A DNA stretch of 46,390 nucleotides from Marivivens sp. Lineage in GTDB: Bacteria > Pseudomonadota > Alphaproteobacteria > Rhodobacterales > Rhodobacteraceae. Position numbers and translations under genes: made by a program. The stretch lies in assembly GCA_030827165.1 (NCBI GenBank), contig JAURFB010000010.1, positions 1 through 46,390 of the forward strand, given 5' to 3'. Each line of letters begins with the position of its first letter. The first letter of the stretch is position 1. Shown here one piece after another: positions 26,255-35,491 of this stretch. The notes under the pieces are model-generated. The model had not been told where the DNA came from, searched no databases, and saw nothing but the letters and a program-made list of their open reading frames with translations.

Positions 26255-28128
26255 GCCTCGGCAACCTCTTCCGGAACACCAAGGAACCCGCCCGACTGGC
26301 GATTCCAATAGCGGGCGTAAAGGCCGTCCTTGGCGAGAAGCTCGTCGTGCGAGCCCTCTTCTGCGATCTTGCCGGCCTCAAGAACGACGATCCTGTCCAT
26401 CCGCGCGATGGTCGAAAGCCGGTGCGCGATGGCGAGAACCGTCTTGCCCTTCATCGCCTCTTCCAAGGCCGACTGGATCGCCGCCTCGACCTCGGAATCG
26501 AGCGCGCTGGTCGCTTCGTCAAGAACGAGGATCGGCGCGTCCTTGATCATCGCGCGGGCCAAAGCGATCCGCTGGCGCTGGCCACCCGAAAGCTTGACGC
26601 CCCGCTCGCCAAGGAAGGCGTCATAGCCCTGCCGCCCCTTGTGATCGACGAGGCCGAGGATGAAATCGTGCGCCTCGGCGCGCTTGGCGGCGTTGATCAC
26701 CGCGTCTTCGTCGGCGTCCGGCCGACCATATCGGATGTTGTCGCGCGCGGTCCGGTTGAACATCGCGGTCTCTTGCGTGACCATGCCGATGTTGCGGCGC
26801 AGGCTCTCCTGCGTGACCCCGCGCACATCGCGGCCACCCACCACAACCGCGCCCCTCTCGGCGTCGTAAAGCCGCAGGAGAAGGGCGACGAGGGTCGATT
26901 TGCCCGCGCCGGATGCGCCGACAATGCCGATTTTCTCGCCGGGACGGATGATCAGGTTGATCCCGTCGACCCCGCCGCTCTCGCGCCCGTAGGCAAAGCC
27001 TACATTCTCAAACCGGATCTCGCGCGATGGCGGAAGGTCGATCGCACTCTCGGCATTGGTCAGGCGATAGCGCGGCGTGAGTGTCCGCATCCCGTCTTCA
27101 ACCTCGCCGATGTTGGCGTAGATCCCCATGAGCGTGAAGCTGACCCAGCCCGACATTTGCGCGATCCGCAGGCTTACAGCGCCGGCGGTGGCAATTTCGC
27201 CAGGTGTCGTTATCCCCTGCGACCAAAGCCACAACGTCGTGCCAACCAGAAGCAGCGGCAAGAGGCCCGCGATTACCATCAACTCGAACCGGAAGCTGGT
27301 CGAGACAAACCCGAAGGCCAGCGTCCGGTCGCGATAGCGATCCATCGCGCCAATGGCGGCCTGATCTTCGTGGTCTGCATGGGCGAAAAGCTTGACCGTC
27401 TTGATGTTGGTGATCGTGTCGACAACCTGCCCCGTCACCCGCGCCCGCGCGGCGGCGCGGCTTTCGGCCTTGGCGCGAATGCGCGGCAGGTAGTGGCTTA
27501 TGAACAGCAAATAGCCGACGAGCCAGACGCCAAGAACAGCCCCGACGCGCCAGTCGATCGCCAGAACCAGAAGGCCGGTCGAGATAATCGACGACAACGC
27601 AAAAACGATGGTGTTGATCGTCTCGACGGTCGCCTCGGTCAGCGCCCGCGCGGCCTGCATCTGCTTTTGTGCGATACGGCCCGCGAAATCATTGTCGAAA
27701 AAGGTCACGTCCTGACCAAGCGTCCAGCGGTGCAGGCGCGAGAGGATCAGAACGTTGAGATTGGGATTGAGAACCACGGCCTGAAACGCCGCCGACATCC
27801 CGAACAGGAAGGGCCGGACAAGAACCATGAAGGCCGCGATGGCCGCGAAAAACCAGCCGTAGGCCGCGAAAAGCCCGACTGTTCCGTGCGCGATGGCCGC
27901 GTCGATGACCTGACCCAGAAGGAAGGCTGCAATCACCTCGGCCGTGCCGGCTGCGGCCGACACGATCCCGGCCACCAGCAAGACCCACCATGTTCCGGAC
28001 AAGGCCCAAACCATGAAACGGGCCAGGGTTTCCGGCGGCGGGCTCATCCGCACGTCGTCGAATGCTGGCAACAGCTTCGACATCCACTGCATCCAGCGCG
28101 GACCTTTGGCGATTTCCTGCACGCTCAT
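26251..28128 (-). CDS. ABC exporter, fused permease and ATPase (second of a pair)
   Basis: 625-residue half-transporter of the MsbA/type IV exporter architecture. About 340 residues carry six membrane helices, followed by a nucleotide-binding domain with Walker A VGASGAGKST, signature LSGGQRQRIALARAM, Walker B PILVLDEATSALDSE with the catalytic Glu, and H-loop AIAHRLST. All ATPase motifs are intact, so it could work as a homodimer or pair with the upstream paralogue. Its ATG overlaps the paralogue stop by four bases and its stop overlaps the RNA methyltransferase start. The substrate is unknown; lipid, peptide or drug are all possible. Confidence 0.96.
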   Translation of the reverse strand: MSVQEIAKGPRWMQWMSKLLPAFDDVRMSPPPETLARFMVWALSGTWWVLLVAGIVSAAAGTAEVIAAFLLGQVIDAAIAHGTVGLFAAYGWFFAAIAAFMVLVRPFLFGMSAAFQAVVLNPNLNVLILSRLHRWTLGQDVTFFDNDFAGRIAQKQMQAARALTEATVETINTIVFALSSIISTGLLVLAIDWRVGAVLGVWLVGYLLFISHYLPRIRAKAESRAAARARVTGQVVDTITNIKTVKLFAHADHEDQAAIGAMDRYRDRTLAFGFVSTSFRFELMVIAGLLPLLLVGTTLWLWSQGITTPGEIATAGAVSLRIAQMSGWVSFTLMGIYANIGEVEDGMRTLTPRYRLTNAESAIDLPPSREIRFENVGFAYGRESGGVDGINLIIRPGEKIGIVGASGAGKSTLVALLLRLYDAERGAVVVGGRDVRGVTQESLRRNIGMVTQETAMFNRTARDNIRYGRPDADEDAVINAAKRAEAHDFILGLVDHKGRQGYDAFLGERGVKLSGGQRQRIALARAMIKDAPILVLDEATSALDSEVEAAIQSALEEAMKGKTVLAIAHRLSTIARMDRIVVLEAGKIAEEGSHDELLAKDGLYARYWNRQSGGFLGVPEEVAEA

Positions 28129-29981
28129 TCCGCCGCCTCCTCTTCCTCAAGCTCATCAGCGAGGAACCCGCCCGACTGACGCTTCCAAAGGCGGGCGTAG
28201 ATCCCGTTCTCGGCAAGCAGCGCCTCATGGCTGCCGTCTTCGATCACCCGACCCTGATCCATGACCACGATCCGGTCCATCTGCGCGATGGTCGACAGGC
28301 GGTGCGCGATGGCGATCACGGTCTTGCCCTCCATCATGCCGTAGAGGGTCGACTGGATCGCCGCCTCGACCTCGGAATCAAGCGCGCTGGTCGCTTCATC
28401 AAGCAAGAGGATCGGCGCATCCTTGAGGATCACGCGGGCAAGGGCCACGCGCTGACGCTGGCCCCCCGAGAGCTTGACCCCCCGTTCGCCCACTCGCGCG
28501 GCATAGCCCTTGTTGCCCCTTGAATCCTCGAGCCGCAGAATGAAGTCATGCGCTTCGGCCTTCTTGGCCGCCGCAATCATTTCGTCCTCGGTCGCGCCGG
28601 GGTTTCCGTAAAGAATGTTTTCGCGAACCGAACGGTGCAAAAGCGCGCTGTCTTGCTGAACCATGCCGATCCTGAGGCGCAGGCTGTCCTGCGTCACGCC
28701 TGCGATGTCCTGTCCGTCGATCAGGATCTTGCCATCTTCGGCATCGTAAAACCGCAAGAGAAGCTTCACCAGAGTCGTCTTGCCTGCACCCGACCGACCG
28801 ACAAGTCCGACCTTTTCGCCGGGGTTGATCGTCAGACTGATCTTGTCGAGGCCGCCTTGCTTCTTGCCATAGTGGTGGCTGAGATCGACAATCTCGATCC
28901 TGCCCGGCCCCAGCTGAAGCGGCTTGGCATTCGGAACGTCGGTCAGAGTCACCGGCTGGGCAATCGTGCCCATGCCCTCGACGATCACGCCAAGGTTGCG
29001 GAAGAGGTTGGAGATCGCGAACATGATCCAGCTCGACATGCCGTTGAGCCGCAGCGTGAGCGCCGTTGCCACGGCGACAACGCCGATGGAGGCGAGGCTC
29101 GCACTCCAAAGCCAGATGGCCCAACCAACGACCGACACGATCAGGAAGCCGTTAAGCGTCACCAGCGCGAGATCCATCATCGTGTAATAGCGCATCTCGA
29201 CCTTGAACGTGCGCCGCGCCTCTTCGATGGCCTCATAGGCATAGTCCACCTCGCTGTCATGATGGGCGAACATCTTGACCGAGTGGATGTTGGTATAGCT
29301 ATCGACAACCCGCCCAGTCACGGCAGAGCGCGCATCGGACGACGCGGTCGAAGCGGGGCCGATCCGTTTGACGGTCCAGCGCACGAGGAGGGCATAGAGG
29401 ATGAACCAGATCGACATGGGGACGACGAGCCGAGGATCGGCCCCGGCAAGGATGAACATCGCGCCGCCGAGATAGGCGATCGAGAATGTGACGGCATCAA
29501 AGACCTGAAACACAACGTCGCCCGCGGCGGGCGGGGTTTGCATGATCCGGTTGGCGATGCGTCCCGCGAAATCGTTCTCGAACCAGCCGACCGACTGGCG
29601 CAAAACGTGCCGGTGCGCGCGCCAGCGCACGATCGTGCCAAAGTTGGGGATGATCGTGTTGTTCAGAAGCGCGACCTGTGTGCCGTAGATCAGCGGCCGC
29701 GCCATCAAGATGAACAGGGCGACGAGCAAGAGTTCGAAGCCGTGGGCATTCCAGACCTCTTTGACCCCGGTTTCCGTAAGCATGTCGACAAGCCGGCCCA
29801 TGTAGGACAGGAGCCATATTTCAACGACGGCACCGAGGATCGACATGACCCCGGCAGCCCAGAAAACCTTTTTGAAAGGCTGGGTATACTGGCGCATGAA
29901 CGGCCAGAGCCGCTGCGGCGGGGTGTCGGTTTCCTCGTACGGGACGTAGGGGTCGACGAGGCCCTCGAAAAAGCGAAACAT
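28125..29981 (-). CDS. ABC exporter, fused permease and ATPase (first of a pair)
   Basis: 618-residue half-transporter, paralogous to the next gene in the operon. It begins MFRFFEGLVDPYVPYEETDT, has the six-helix membrane domain to about residue 340, then Walker A VGRSGAGKTT, signature LSGGQRQRVALARVI, Walker B PILLLDEATSALDSE and H-loop AIAHRLST. The N-terminal cytosolic segment with paired acidic and Pro residues recurs in proteobacterial members of this group. Coupled expression and intact sites in both partners allow a symmetric heterodimer. No promoter is obvious in the 69 bases before the next annotated gene's stop, so it is probably read from its own short upstream region. Confidence 0.96.
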   Translation of the reverse strand: MFRFFEGLVDPYVPYEETDTPPQRLWPFMRQYTQPFKKVFWAAGVMSILGAVVEIWLLSYMGRLVDMLTETGVKEVWNAHGFELLLVALFILMARPLIYGTQVALLNNTIIPNFGTIVRWRAHRHVLRQSVGWFENDFAGRIANRIMQTPPAAGDVVFQVFDAVTFSIAYLGGAMFILAGADPRLVVPMSIWFILYALLVRWTVKRIGPASTASSDARSAVTGRVVDSYTNIHSVKMFAHHDSEVDYAYEAIEEARRTFKVEMRYYTMMDLALVTLNGFLIVSVVGWAIWLWSASLASIGVVAVATALTLRLNGMSSWIMFAISNLFRNLGVIVEGMGTIAQPVTLTDVPNAKPLQLGPGRIEIVDLSHHYGKKQGGLDKISLTINPGEKVGLVGRSGAGKTTLVKLLLRFYDAEDGKILIDGQDIAGVTQDSLRLRIGMVQQDSALLHRSVRENILYGNPGATEDEMIAAAKKAEAHDFILRLEDSRGNKGYAARVGERGVKLSGGQRQRVALARVILKDAPILLLDEATSALDSEVEAAIQSTLYGMMEGKTVIAIAHRLSTIAQMDRIVVMDQGRVIEDGSHEALLAENGIYARLWKRQSGGFLADELEEEEAAE

Positions 29982-30050
29982 GAATGCCTCTGTTCCTTGT
30001 CCCGGCGATATAGCCCGCTTTGCCGGCGAGGGAAACAGGACAGGTCTCGA

Positions 30051-31199
30051 TCAGGACAGAAGATTTTCGCGTGTGAGGGCAAAGCCCGAAGCGATCCACC
30101 GCGCCTCGGCCTCGGCCAGGGCCTGGCCCAGCGCGGCGCCTTCGAGCGCGGGCATGAAATCCTTGGCGCTGACCGGACAGGTGGCCTTCGCGCCCGCCTC
30201 GATGGCCGCGAAGTCTGTCTCCGCTGGTGCCGCGCCCATCACCGCCCCTCGCAAGAGGAGCGCCTTGCGCGCCATCTCGCGGCCAAGGCGATAGCCAAGT
30301 TCGGCGGCGCCTTTTCCCTCTTCGACAGATCGGGCTAGGGCTTCCAGAGCCCGCATTTCCGGCTTCGACAGCCTAAGCGGCTGCCCGCCCTCATGCCCGC
30401 CCAGCGCGGCAAGGCGCAGCACCGGATCGGGCGCCTCGCCCGCATGCCCCTCAAGGTGAACCAGTGGTGCCAGAAGTGCCGCATTGGCCCCCGGCAAGAC
30501 CCGCATCAAGACCCCGCTCGCAGCCATAGAGGCGACGGCAGGCGCCGGATCGGGCGCGGCGAGAAGCTTCATGATCTCGTGGCCGATCCTTTCGCGCGAC
30601 AGCCCTTCGATTCCCTCGGCCAGCGCGGCGCAAGCGGCAAGCCCCTCGGGATCAATCCCATCCCCGCCATACCAAGCATGAAACCGGAAAAAGCGCAGAA
30701 TGCGGAGATAATCCTCGCGGATGCGCTCCTCGGCATCGCCGATAAACCGCACGCGCAGCGCGGCCAGATCGGCAAGCCCCTGCCCAACCGGATCGACGAC
30801 GATCCCGTCGAGCCCGCAATAGAGCGCGTTCATCGTGAAGTCGCGTCGGGCGGCGTCTTCTTCCATGCTGTCAGAAAACGCGACAACCGCGCGGCGGCCA
30901 TCCGTCTCGACGTCCCGCCGAAAGGTTGTGACCTCAAAGCCGCGTCCTTCGGCGACGACCGTCACTGTTCCATGCTCGATCCCGGTTGGCACAGCCCGCA
31001 AGCCCGCCGCCTCGACCAGCTCGATCACCCGCTCGGGCCGCGCGTCGGTCGTGATGTCGAGATCGGCCGCCTCTTCTCCCAAAAGCGCGTTCCGCACGCA
31101 GCCACCGACAAACCACGCCTGATGCCCGCCACCCTCCAACGCCGCACAAACCGCGCGGGCGGGCGCGGAGGATAGCCATTCCGGCGAGATCCGCATCAT
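30051..31199 (-). CDS. CCA tRNA nucleotidyltransferase / poly(A) polymerase family
   Basis: 382-residue class II nucleotidyltransferase, most likely adding or repairing the 3'-CCA of tRNA. The head domain has FVGGCVRNALLG, the catalytic DLDITTDA, VEVTT-like FEVTTFRRD and the DAARRDFTMNALYCG block. RIREDYLRILRFFRFHAWYG follows, a hallmark of the family. The C-terminal region shows no HD phosphohydrolase motif, as in the shorter alphaproteobacterial enzymes. Poly(A) polymerase activity cannot be excluded by sequence. ATG at 31199 overlaps the Nudix stop in ATGA; a second ATG follows directly. It is the last gene of hslO-Nudix-cca. Confidence 0.94.
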   Translation of the reverse strand: MMRISPEWLSSAPARAVCAALEGGGHQAWFVGGCVRNALLGEEAADLDITTDARPERVIELVEAAGLRAVPTGIEHGTVTVVAEGRGFEVTTFRRDVETDGRRAVVAFSDSMEEDAARRDFTMNALYCGLDGIVVDPVGQGLADLAALRVRFIGDAEERIREDYLRILRFFRFHAWYGGDGIDPEGLAACAALAEGIEGLSRERIGHEIMKLLAAPDPAPAVASMAASGVLMRVLPGANAALLAPLVHLEGHAGEAPDPVLRLAALGGHEGGQPLRLSKPEMRALEALARSVEEGKGAAELGYRLGREMARKALLLRGAVMGAAPAETDFAAIEAGAKATCPVSAKDFMPALEGAALGQALAEAEARWIASGFALTRENLLS

Positions 31200-31792
31200 G
31201 CCCTCATCCTTTCCGCAAGCCCGCGCAGGATCCGGGCGGTCGCCCCCCAGATGTAATAGGGACCATAGGGAACGGTGAAATAGTACCGGCGGCGGCCCTG
31301 CCACATCCGCCCCTCGATGCGAAAATTCGCAGGGTCGGTTACATGGGCCAGCGGCACATAAAAGATTTCATCCACCTCACCCGGTTCGGGCCTCAACTCT
31401 GGCCGGCCGTGAAACACGCCGATCACCGGCGTGATCATGAATGAGGTTACGGTCTCGTGCGCGGCAAGTGTTCCGAGAACCTCGACCTGACCGCGTGGCA
31501 GCGCCACTTCTTCCTCGGCCTCACGCAGTGCCGCGGCGATCGCATCGGCATCGGTCGGATCAACCTTGCCTCCCGGCAGCGCGACCTGTCCTGGATGGTG
31601 CTTGAGGTGCATCGAGCGCTTGGTCAGCACGAGTTGCGCCGTCTCGGCGCAAACGCCGATCAAAACCGCGCCGGGGCGCAGCTTTCGGTCGGGTGGAAGG
31701 TGGGTGTCGGGGTTGAGATCAAAGTCCGACGACGGGCCGCCCTCGGCAAGAAGGGCGGCAGCAAGCCGGTCGATGATCTCAGGCTTCGTCAT
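31196..31792 (-). CDS. CoA-pyrophosphatase-type Nudix hydrolase
   Basis: 198-residue Nudix protein. The extended signature upstream of the box, LTKRSMHLKHHPGQVALPGG, is typical of the NudL/CoA-diphosphatase group (UPF0035-like). The box GGKVDPTDADAIAAALREAE plus EEV has Asp where the first conserved Glu is usual, a known variation in this group. Likely substrates are CoA derivatives, by family knowledge. The ATG at 31792 overlaps the hslO end by 14 bases, and the TGA overlaps the CCA transferase start. The frame extends upstream to 31834, deep into hslO, without a ribosome site. Confidence 0.9.
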   Translation of the reverse strand: MTKPEIIDRLAAALLAEGGPSSDFDLNPDTHLPPDRKLRPGAVLIGVCAETAQLVLTKRSMHLKHHPGQVALPGGKVDPTDADAIAAALREAEEEVALPRGQVEVLGTLAAHETVTSFMITPVIGVFHGRPELRPEPGEVDEIFYVPLAHVTDPANFRIEGRMWQGRRRYYFTVPYGPYYIWGATARILRGLAERMRA

Positions 31793-32780
31793 TCCCTGCC
31801 TCTTTGGCCTCGAAGCCAAGCGTTGCCGGATCAAGATCGTAATGCGCGCCGCAGAACTGGCAATCCGCCGTCACGATGCCGTCGTCGGTCGTCATATGGG
31901 CGATGTCCTTGGCCGAATAGATCGAAAGGCTTTGCCGAACGCGATCCTCAGAACAGGTGCAGCCGAATTTCACCGCCTGCGCATCGAAAACGCGCGGGCC
32001 TTCCTCGTGGAAAAGCCGCACCAGAAGCTCGGTCGGCTGGACGGTGGGGCCGATCAGCTCGAGGTCCTCGACGGTATCAAGAAGGATGTTTGCCCGCGAC
32101 CAGTTTTCGCTGGCGTCGTCTTCCAAAAGGTCTCCTGCCGAAAGAAGGCCGCCTTCGCCGCTGCCACCCTCGCCTTTTGCAAAGGGCGAGGCCTTGGGCA
32201 TCTGCTGGATCATCACGCCGCCGGCACGCCAGCGCTCGGTTTGGCCCGGCAAGCGGCTCTTGCCGTAGCTGAGCGAAAACCGCGTCGGGAGCTGTTCGGA
32301 CTGTGCGAAATAGGTCTCGGCACAGGCAGACAGAGACGCGCCGGCAATCGGGGTGATCCCCTGATATGGCGCCGTGCCTTCGCCCTGATCGATCAGGATC
32401 GCGAAATACCCTTTGCCGGTCTGGGAAAAGGCAGGCGCGGCCGGATCGAGCCGCTCGGCACCATAGCTGGCATAGCCGCGAATGCGGGCTGGCTCGCCAT
32501 CGGCGCCGGGCGCGTAATAGTCGGTTGCAATAAGCCGCGCCGGTCCATCGCCGCGCACCTGAAGCGAAAGCTTCCAGCGCAGCTTGACCGTCTGCCCGAT
32601 CAGCGCGGTCAGGAGAACCATCTCGGCCACCAGCGCTTCGATCTGCGCCGGATAGTCGTGTTGCTCGAGCACACCGTTCAAGACGCCGTCAAGCCGCGCC
32701 ACGCGGCCGCGTGTATCGGTGTGGTCAAGTTGAAAGGGCAGGACGGTGTCGTCCCAGGCGATCTGGCTGCCGAGGGTCAT
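31779..32780 (-). CDS. hslO: Redox-regulated holdase chaperone Hsp33
   Basis: Cytosolic chaperone that is switched on when oxidation releases its zinc and forms disulfides. The 333-residue product has the N-terminal dimer core (LLTALIGQTVKLRWKLSLQV, TPYQGITPI-like AGASLSACAETYF) and the C-terminal redox switch with four Cys: GCTCSEDRV and DCQFCGAHY. A Gly/Ser-rich stretch (SPFAKGEGGSGEGG) around residues 205-220 lengthens it relative to E. coli. I chose the ATG at 32780, with AAGGA at six bases; an in-frame ATG at 32810 lacks such a site. It is the first gene of hslO-Nudix-cca. Confidence 0.96.
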   Translation of the reverse strand: MTLGSQIAWDDTVLPFQLDHTDTRGRVARLDGVLNGVLEQHDYPAQIEALVAEMVLLTALIGQTVKLRWKLSLQVRGDGPARLIATDYYAPGADGEPARIRGYASYGAERLDPAAPAFSQTGKGYFAILIDQGEGTAPYQGITPIAGASLSACAETYFAQSEQLPTRFSLSYGKSRLPGQTERWRAGGVMIQQMPKASPFAKGEGGSGEGGLLSAGDLLEDDASENWSRANILLDTVEDLELIGPTVQPTELLVRLFHEEGPRVFDAQAVKFGCTCSEDRVRQSLSIYSAKDIAHMTTDDGIVTADCQFCGAHYDLDPATLGFEAKEAGNDEA

Positions 32781-32856
32781 GGGCTTTCCTTGCGGGTCGG
32801 GAATTGGCATACCGCGTCCATATAGGGGCGGCAAGCAAAGGTCCAAGGGGCAAAAG

Positions 32857-33315
32857 ATGATCCGGCGCTATGGAGAGGCTGTCAAACAGGGCCAGAACTA
32901 CAGGTTCCGGCCCGGTGTCTATGCGATCCTGCCACAGGGGAACGATCTGCTCCTGACCTTTCAGGACGATCCGCATTTCGAGGTCCAGCTGCCCGGCGGC
33001 GGCATTGATCCCGGCGAAAACCCGATCGACGCCCTGCACCGCGAAGTTTTCGAGGAAACCGGCTGGAAGATCGGCGGCGTCCGCAAAATCGGCGCCTATC
33101 GGCGGTTCTGCTATATGCCGGAATACGACAAATGGGCCGAAAAGCTGTGCCATATCTACATGGCTCGGCCCGTGCATCGCCTTGGCCCGCCAACCGAGCC
33201 GGATCACACGCCGCTTTGGATGCCGATGGCTGAAGCCGCCCGCGCGATTGCCAGCCCCGGCGACCGTGCCTTTGTATCCGAGTTCTACACGAGGTCGCGA
33301 TTTTCGACGAGGTGA
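32857..33315 (+). CDS. Nudix hydrolase
   Basis: 152-residue Nudix protein with a complete box (GGGIDPGENPIDALHREVFE then ETGW). It begins MIRRYGEAVKQGQNYRFRPG and includes RFCYMPEYDKWAEKLCHIYMAR, which suggests a dinucleotide- or nucleotide-type substrate, but specificity cannot be read. The ATG at 32857 has AAGGGG upstream. It is divergent from hslO, 76 bases away, and its end overlaps the convergent membrane-protein gene by 31 bases. It is the third Nudix gene of the window. Confidence 0.92.
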   Translation: MIRRYGEAVKQGQNYRFRPGVYAILPQGNDLLLTFQDDPHFEVQLPGGGIDPGENPIDALHREVFEETGWKIGGVRKIGAYRRFCYMPEYDKWAEKLCHIYMARPVHRLGPPTEPDHTPLWMPMAEAARAIASPGDRAFVSEFYTRSRFSTR

Positions 33316-34082
33316 CCGTAAAGCGTCGTCAGGATGCTCGCCCCGACCATCAGCGTCGTCCATGAGACCGCGAGCGTTATCGCCTGACCCAGGATCGGCA
33401 CGCCGCCCAGAAGCGCGGGCACCGTCAGGTTGATCCCGAGGTTCAACGCCACGAGGATCAGGGAGACGGTGAAAATCGTTCCGCCAATAGGGGCGCTGAT
33501 CTTCCAGCCAGATAGAATTGGCATCGGCGCACCGACCGCCGCCGACGGAAGTACGATCCCGAGCCTCAGCCAGACATACGTCAGGATGCTGGCCATGAGG
33601 ACGATGACAAAGAGCGCGATCAAGACCCCGACCGATTCTCCGCCTTGCGCCGCAAACGGGCCGGCGGCGGCGCCGCCGATCAAACCGATCGGAATGCCCA
33701 CAGCCACGACGACGATTCCGATCACGAAAGATCGGCCGAGGTAGCCAAGCACCTGGCGCAAGGGAAGAGCGGGGATCAGGCGCGGATATTCCTCGAGAAG
33801 AATGAAGCGGTGCCAGCCGACCGCGATCCATGACATCGAAAAGAAATAGAGTGCGGCGATGAAGAAGGCGACGACCGAGGCGATCGGCCCTGCCGGATGA
33901 CCCGCGATCATGGCCTGAAGATTGGCGGCGCTCGCGACGTCGACGGCAGATAGGCCGAAAAGCGCAGGCAGAACGAAGGTCGCCAAGACCGTCAGGATCA
34001 GGGGCAAGGCCGATACCTTGACGGAATTGCGCAGGTTGCCGAATACCATCACGAAAGCATGGCGCACGATTTCAAAGCTCAT
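33285..34082 (-). CDS. Six-helix inner membrane protein of unknown function
   Basis: 265 residues with about six hydrophobic helices (approximately residues 23-43, 66-88, 117-137, 147-170, 190-214 and 225-250). The short cytosolic start SFEIVRHAFVMVFGNLRNSVKVSA and the loop WHRFILLEEYPRLIPALP lie between helices 2 and 3. It resembles uncharacterised integral membrane proteins common in Rhodobacteraceae; no transporter signature is visible. ATG 34082 has AAGGAG at six bases, so the extra GTG codon before it is unlikely to be used. The 3' end overlaps the Nudix gene. Confidence 0.85.
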   Translation of the reverse strand: MSFEIVRHAFVMVFGNLRNSVKVSALPLILTVLATFVLPALFGLSAVDVASAANLQAMIAGHPAGPIASVVAFFIAALYFFSMSWIAVGWHRFILLEEYPRLIPALPLRQVLGYLGRSFVIGIVVVAVGIPIGLIGGAAAGPFAAQGGESVGVLIALFVIVLMASILTYVWLRLGIVLPSAAVGAPMPILSGWKISAPIGGTIFTVSLILVALNLGINLTVPALLGGVPILGQAITLAVSWTTLMVGASILTTLYGHLVENRDLV

Positions 34083-34149
34083 CACTGTCTCCTTCCGACC
34101 GTCCAGACGACAAGTCGCACCTCCTTGGGCGCCGGGTCAATGTCCATTG

Positions 34150-34178
34150 CTTGCCCTGAGGTCCAAAACCCGCTATCG
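34150..34178 (+). promoter_or_regulatory. Candidate argG promoter and ribosome site
   Basis: CTTGCC (34150-34155), a 17-base spacer and CTATCG (34173-34178) resemble alphaproteobacterial housekeeping promoters. Initiation near 34185 would give a leader of about 25 bases. A strong AAGGAG ribosome site at 34195-34200 is eight bases before the argG ATG. I see no ArgR-like palindrome. Confidence 0.5.
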
Positions 34179-34208
34179 CGCAGCCGAGTTTGACAAGGAG
34201 TCTCTGCG

Positions 34209-35435
34209 ATGTCTGCCCCCAAGAAAGTCGTCCTCGCTTATTCCGGTGGTCTCGATACCTCGATCATTCTGAAATGGCTCCAGACGGAATATGGGTGCGA
34301 GGTCGTCACTTTTACAGCCGACCTTGGACAGGGCGAAGAGCTTGAGCCCGCCCGCGCCAAGGCCGAGCTTCTGGGGATCAAGGCCGAAAACATCTATATC
34401 GAGGATGTGCGCGAGGAATTCGTGCGCGATTTCGTTTTCCCGATGTTCCGCGCCAATGCGGTTTATGAGGGGCTTTATCTTCTCGGAACCTCGATTGCCC
34501 GTCCGCTGATCTCCAAGCGTCTTGTCGAGATCGCCGAGATGACCGGCGCCGATGCCGTCGCCCATGGCGCGACCGGCAAGGGCAACGATCAGGTGCGCTT
34601 TGAGCTTTCGGCCTATGCGATGAACCCCGAGATCAAGGTCATCGCGCCCTGGCGCCTGTGGGATCTGACCTCGCGCACACGCCTTCTGGAGTTTGCCGAA
34701 CAAAACCAGATCCCCGTTGCCAAGAACAAACGTGGCGAAGCGCCCTTCTCGGTGGATGCAAACCTCTTGCACACTTCTTCCGAGGGCCGCGTTCTTGAGG
34801 ATCCCGCTGTCGAAGCGCCTGATTACGTCGCCCAGCGCATCGTTGCCGTGGAAGACGCGCCCGATACGCCGGAGTTCATCGAAATCGCCTATGAAAAGGG
34901 TGACCCGGTGGCGATCCACGGCGAGGCCATGTCGCCCGCGTCGATCCTGGCCAAGCTTAATGAATACGGTTCCAGGCACGGCATCGGCCTTCTTGATTTC
35001 GTCGAGAACCGTTTTGTCGGCATGAAATCCCGCGGAGTCTATGAAACACCGGGCGGCACGATCCTTCTGGAAGGGCACCGCGGCATCGAGCAGATCACCC
35101 TCGATTCCGGCGCCGGGCACCTCAAGGATTCGATCATGCCGCGCTATGCAGAGCTGATCTACAACGGCTTCTGGTTCAGCCCCGAACGCGAGATGCTTCA
35201 GGCCCTGATCGACAAGAGCCAGGAGCACGTCACAGGCACCGTTCGGCTCAAACTTTACAAGGGCTCGGTCCGCACCGTCGCCCGGTGGTCGGATCACTCG
35301 CTGTATTCGGAAAAACACGTCACCTTCGAAGAAGATGCCGGCGCCTATGACCAGCAAGACGCCAAGGGCTTTATCCAGCTCAACGCGCTGCGCCTGAAGC
35401 TCATTGCCACGCGCAACCGGCGCGTGAAGGGCTAA
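34209..35435 (+). CDS. argG: Argininosuccinate synthase
   Basis: Joins citrulline and aspartate with ATP in arginine biosynthesis. The 408-residue length is standard. The PP-loop is at the N-terminus ([18 protein letters not shown]). Other family blocks are [56 protein letters not shown] and [18 protein letters not shown]. It appears monocistronic, with its own promoter candidate, and ends at a GC-rich hairpin element. argJ of the same pathway lies 25 kb away. Confidence 0.99.
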   Translation: MSAPKKVVLAYSGGLDTSIILKWLQTEYGCEVVTFTADLGQGEELEPARAKAELLGIKAENIYIEDVREEFVRDFVFPMFRANAVYEGLYLLGTSIARPLISKRLVEIAEMTGADAVAHGATGKGNDQVRFELSAYAMNPEIKVIAPWRLWDLTSRTRLLEFAEQNQIPVAKNKRGEAPFSVDANLLHTSSEGRVLEDPAVEAPDYVAQRIVAVEDAPDTPEFIEIAYEKGDPVAIHGEAMSPASILAKLNEYGSRHGIGLLDFVENRFVGMKSRGVYETPGGTILLEGHRGIEQITLDSGAGHLKDSIMPRYAELIYNGFWFSPEREMLQALIDKSQEHVTGTVRLKLYKGSVRTVARWSDHSLYSEKHVTFEEDAGAYDQQDAKGFIQLNALRLKLIATRNRRVKG

Positions 35436-35490
35436 GGGGCTCTGCCCCCGGCCCTTCGGGCCTCCCCCGGAGTATTTCAGGCCAAAAGAA
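35436..35490. repeat. Double-hairpin intergenic element after argG
   Basis: The stretch starts directly after the argG stop with GGGGCTCTGCCCC and GGCCCTTCGGGCC, two small hairpins. It continues CTCCCCCGGAGTATTTCAGG and an A-rich end, running to the stop of the convergent gene. I recall very similar GC-rich elements with the GGAGTATTT motif dispersed between genes in Rhodobacteraceae. It likely serves as terminator for both genes and may be a REP-like repeat. The repeat nature cannot be shown from one copy. Confidence 0.6.
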
Positions 35491-35491
35491 A

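Noticed and set aside
26125-28179. 684-codon plus-strand open frame opposite the second ABC exporter
   Set aside because: It is the antisense of a clearly coding ABC exporter. The translation is rich in Asp, Arg, His and Gly with no domains, as expected from reversed codon bias.
26251-29981. Recent tandem duplication of the ABC exporter genes
   Set aside because: The proteins are paralogous and share motif-level identity, but membrane domains and N-termini have diverged strongly. This is an old duplication, not a recent repeat.
32168-32191. Imperfect inverted repeat CCTCGCC / GGGCGAGG inside hslO
   Set aside because: It encodes the Gly/Ser-rich FAKGEGG segment in frame within Hsp33, and I believe the family in this clade has a similar stretch. 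There is no sign of an inserted element.
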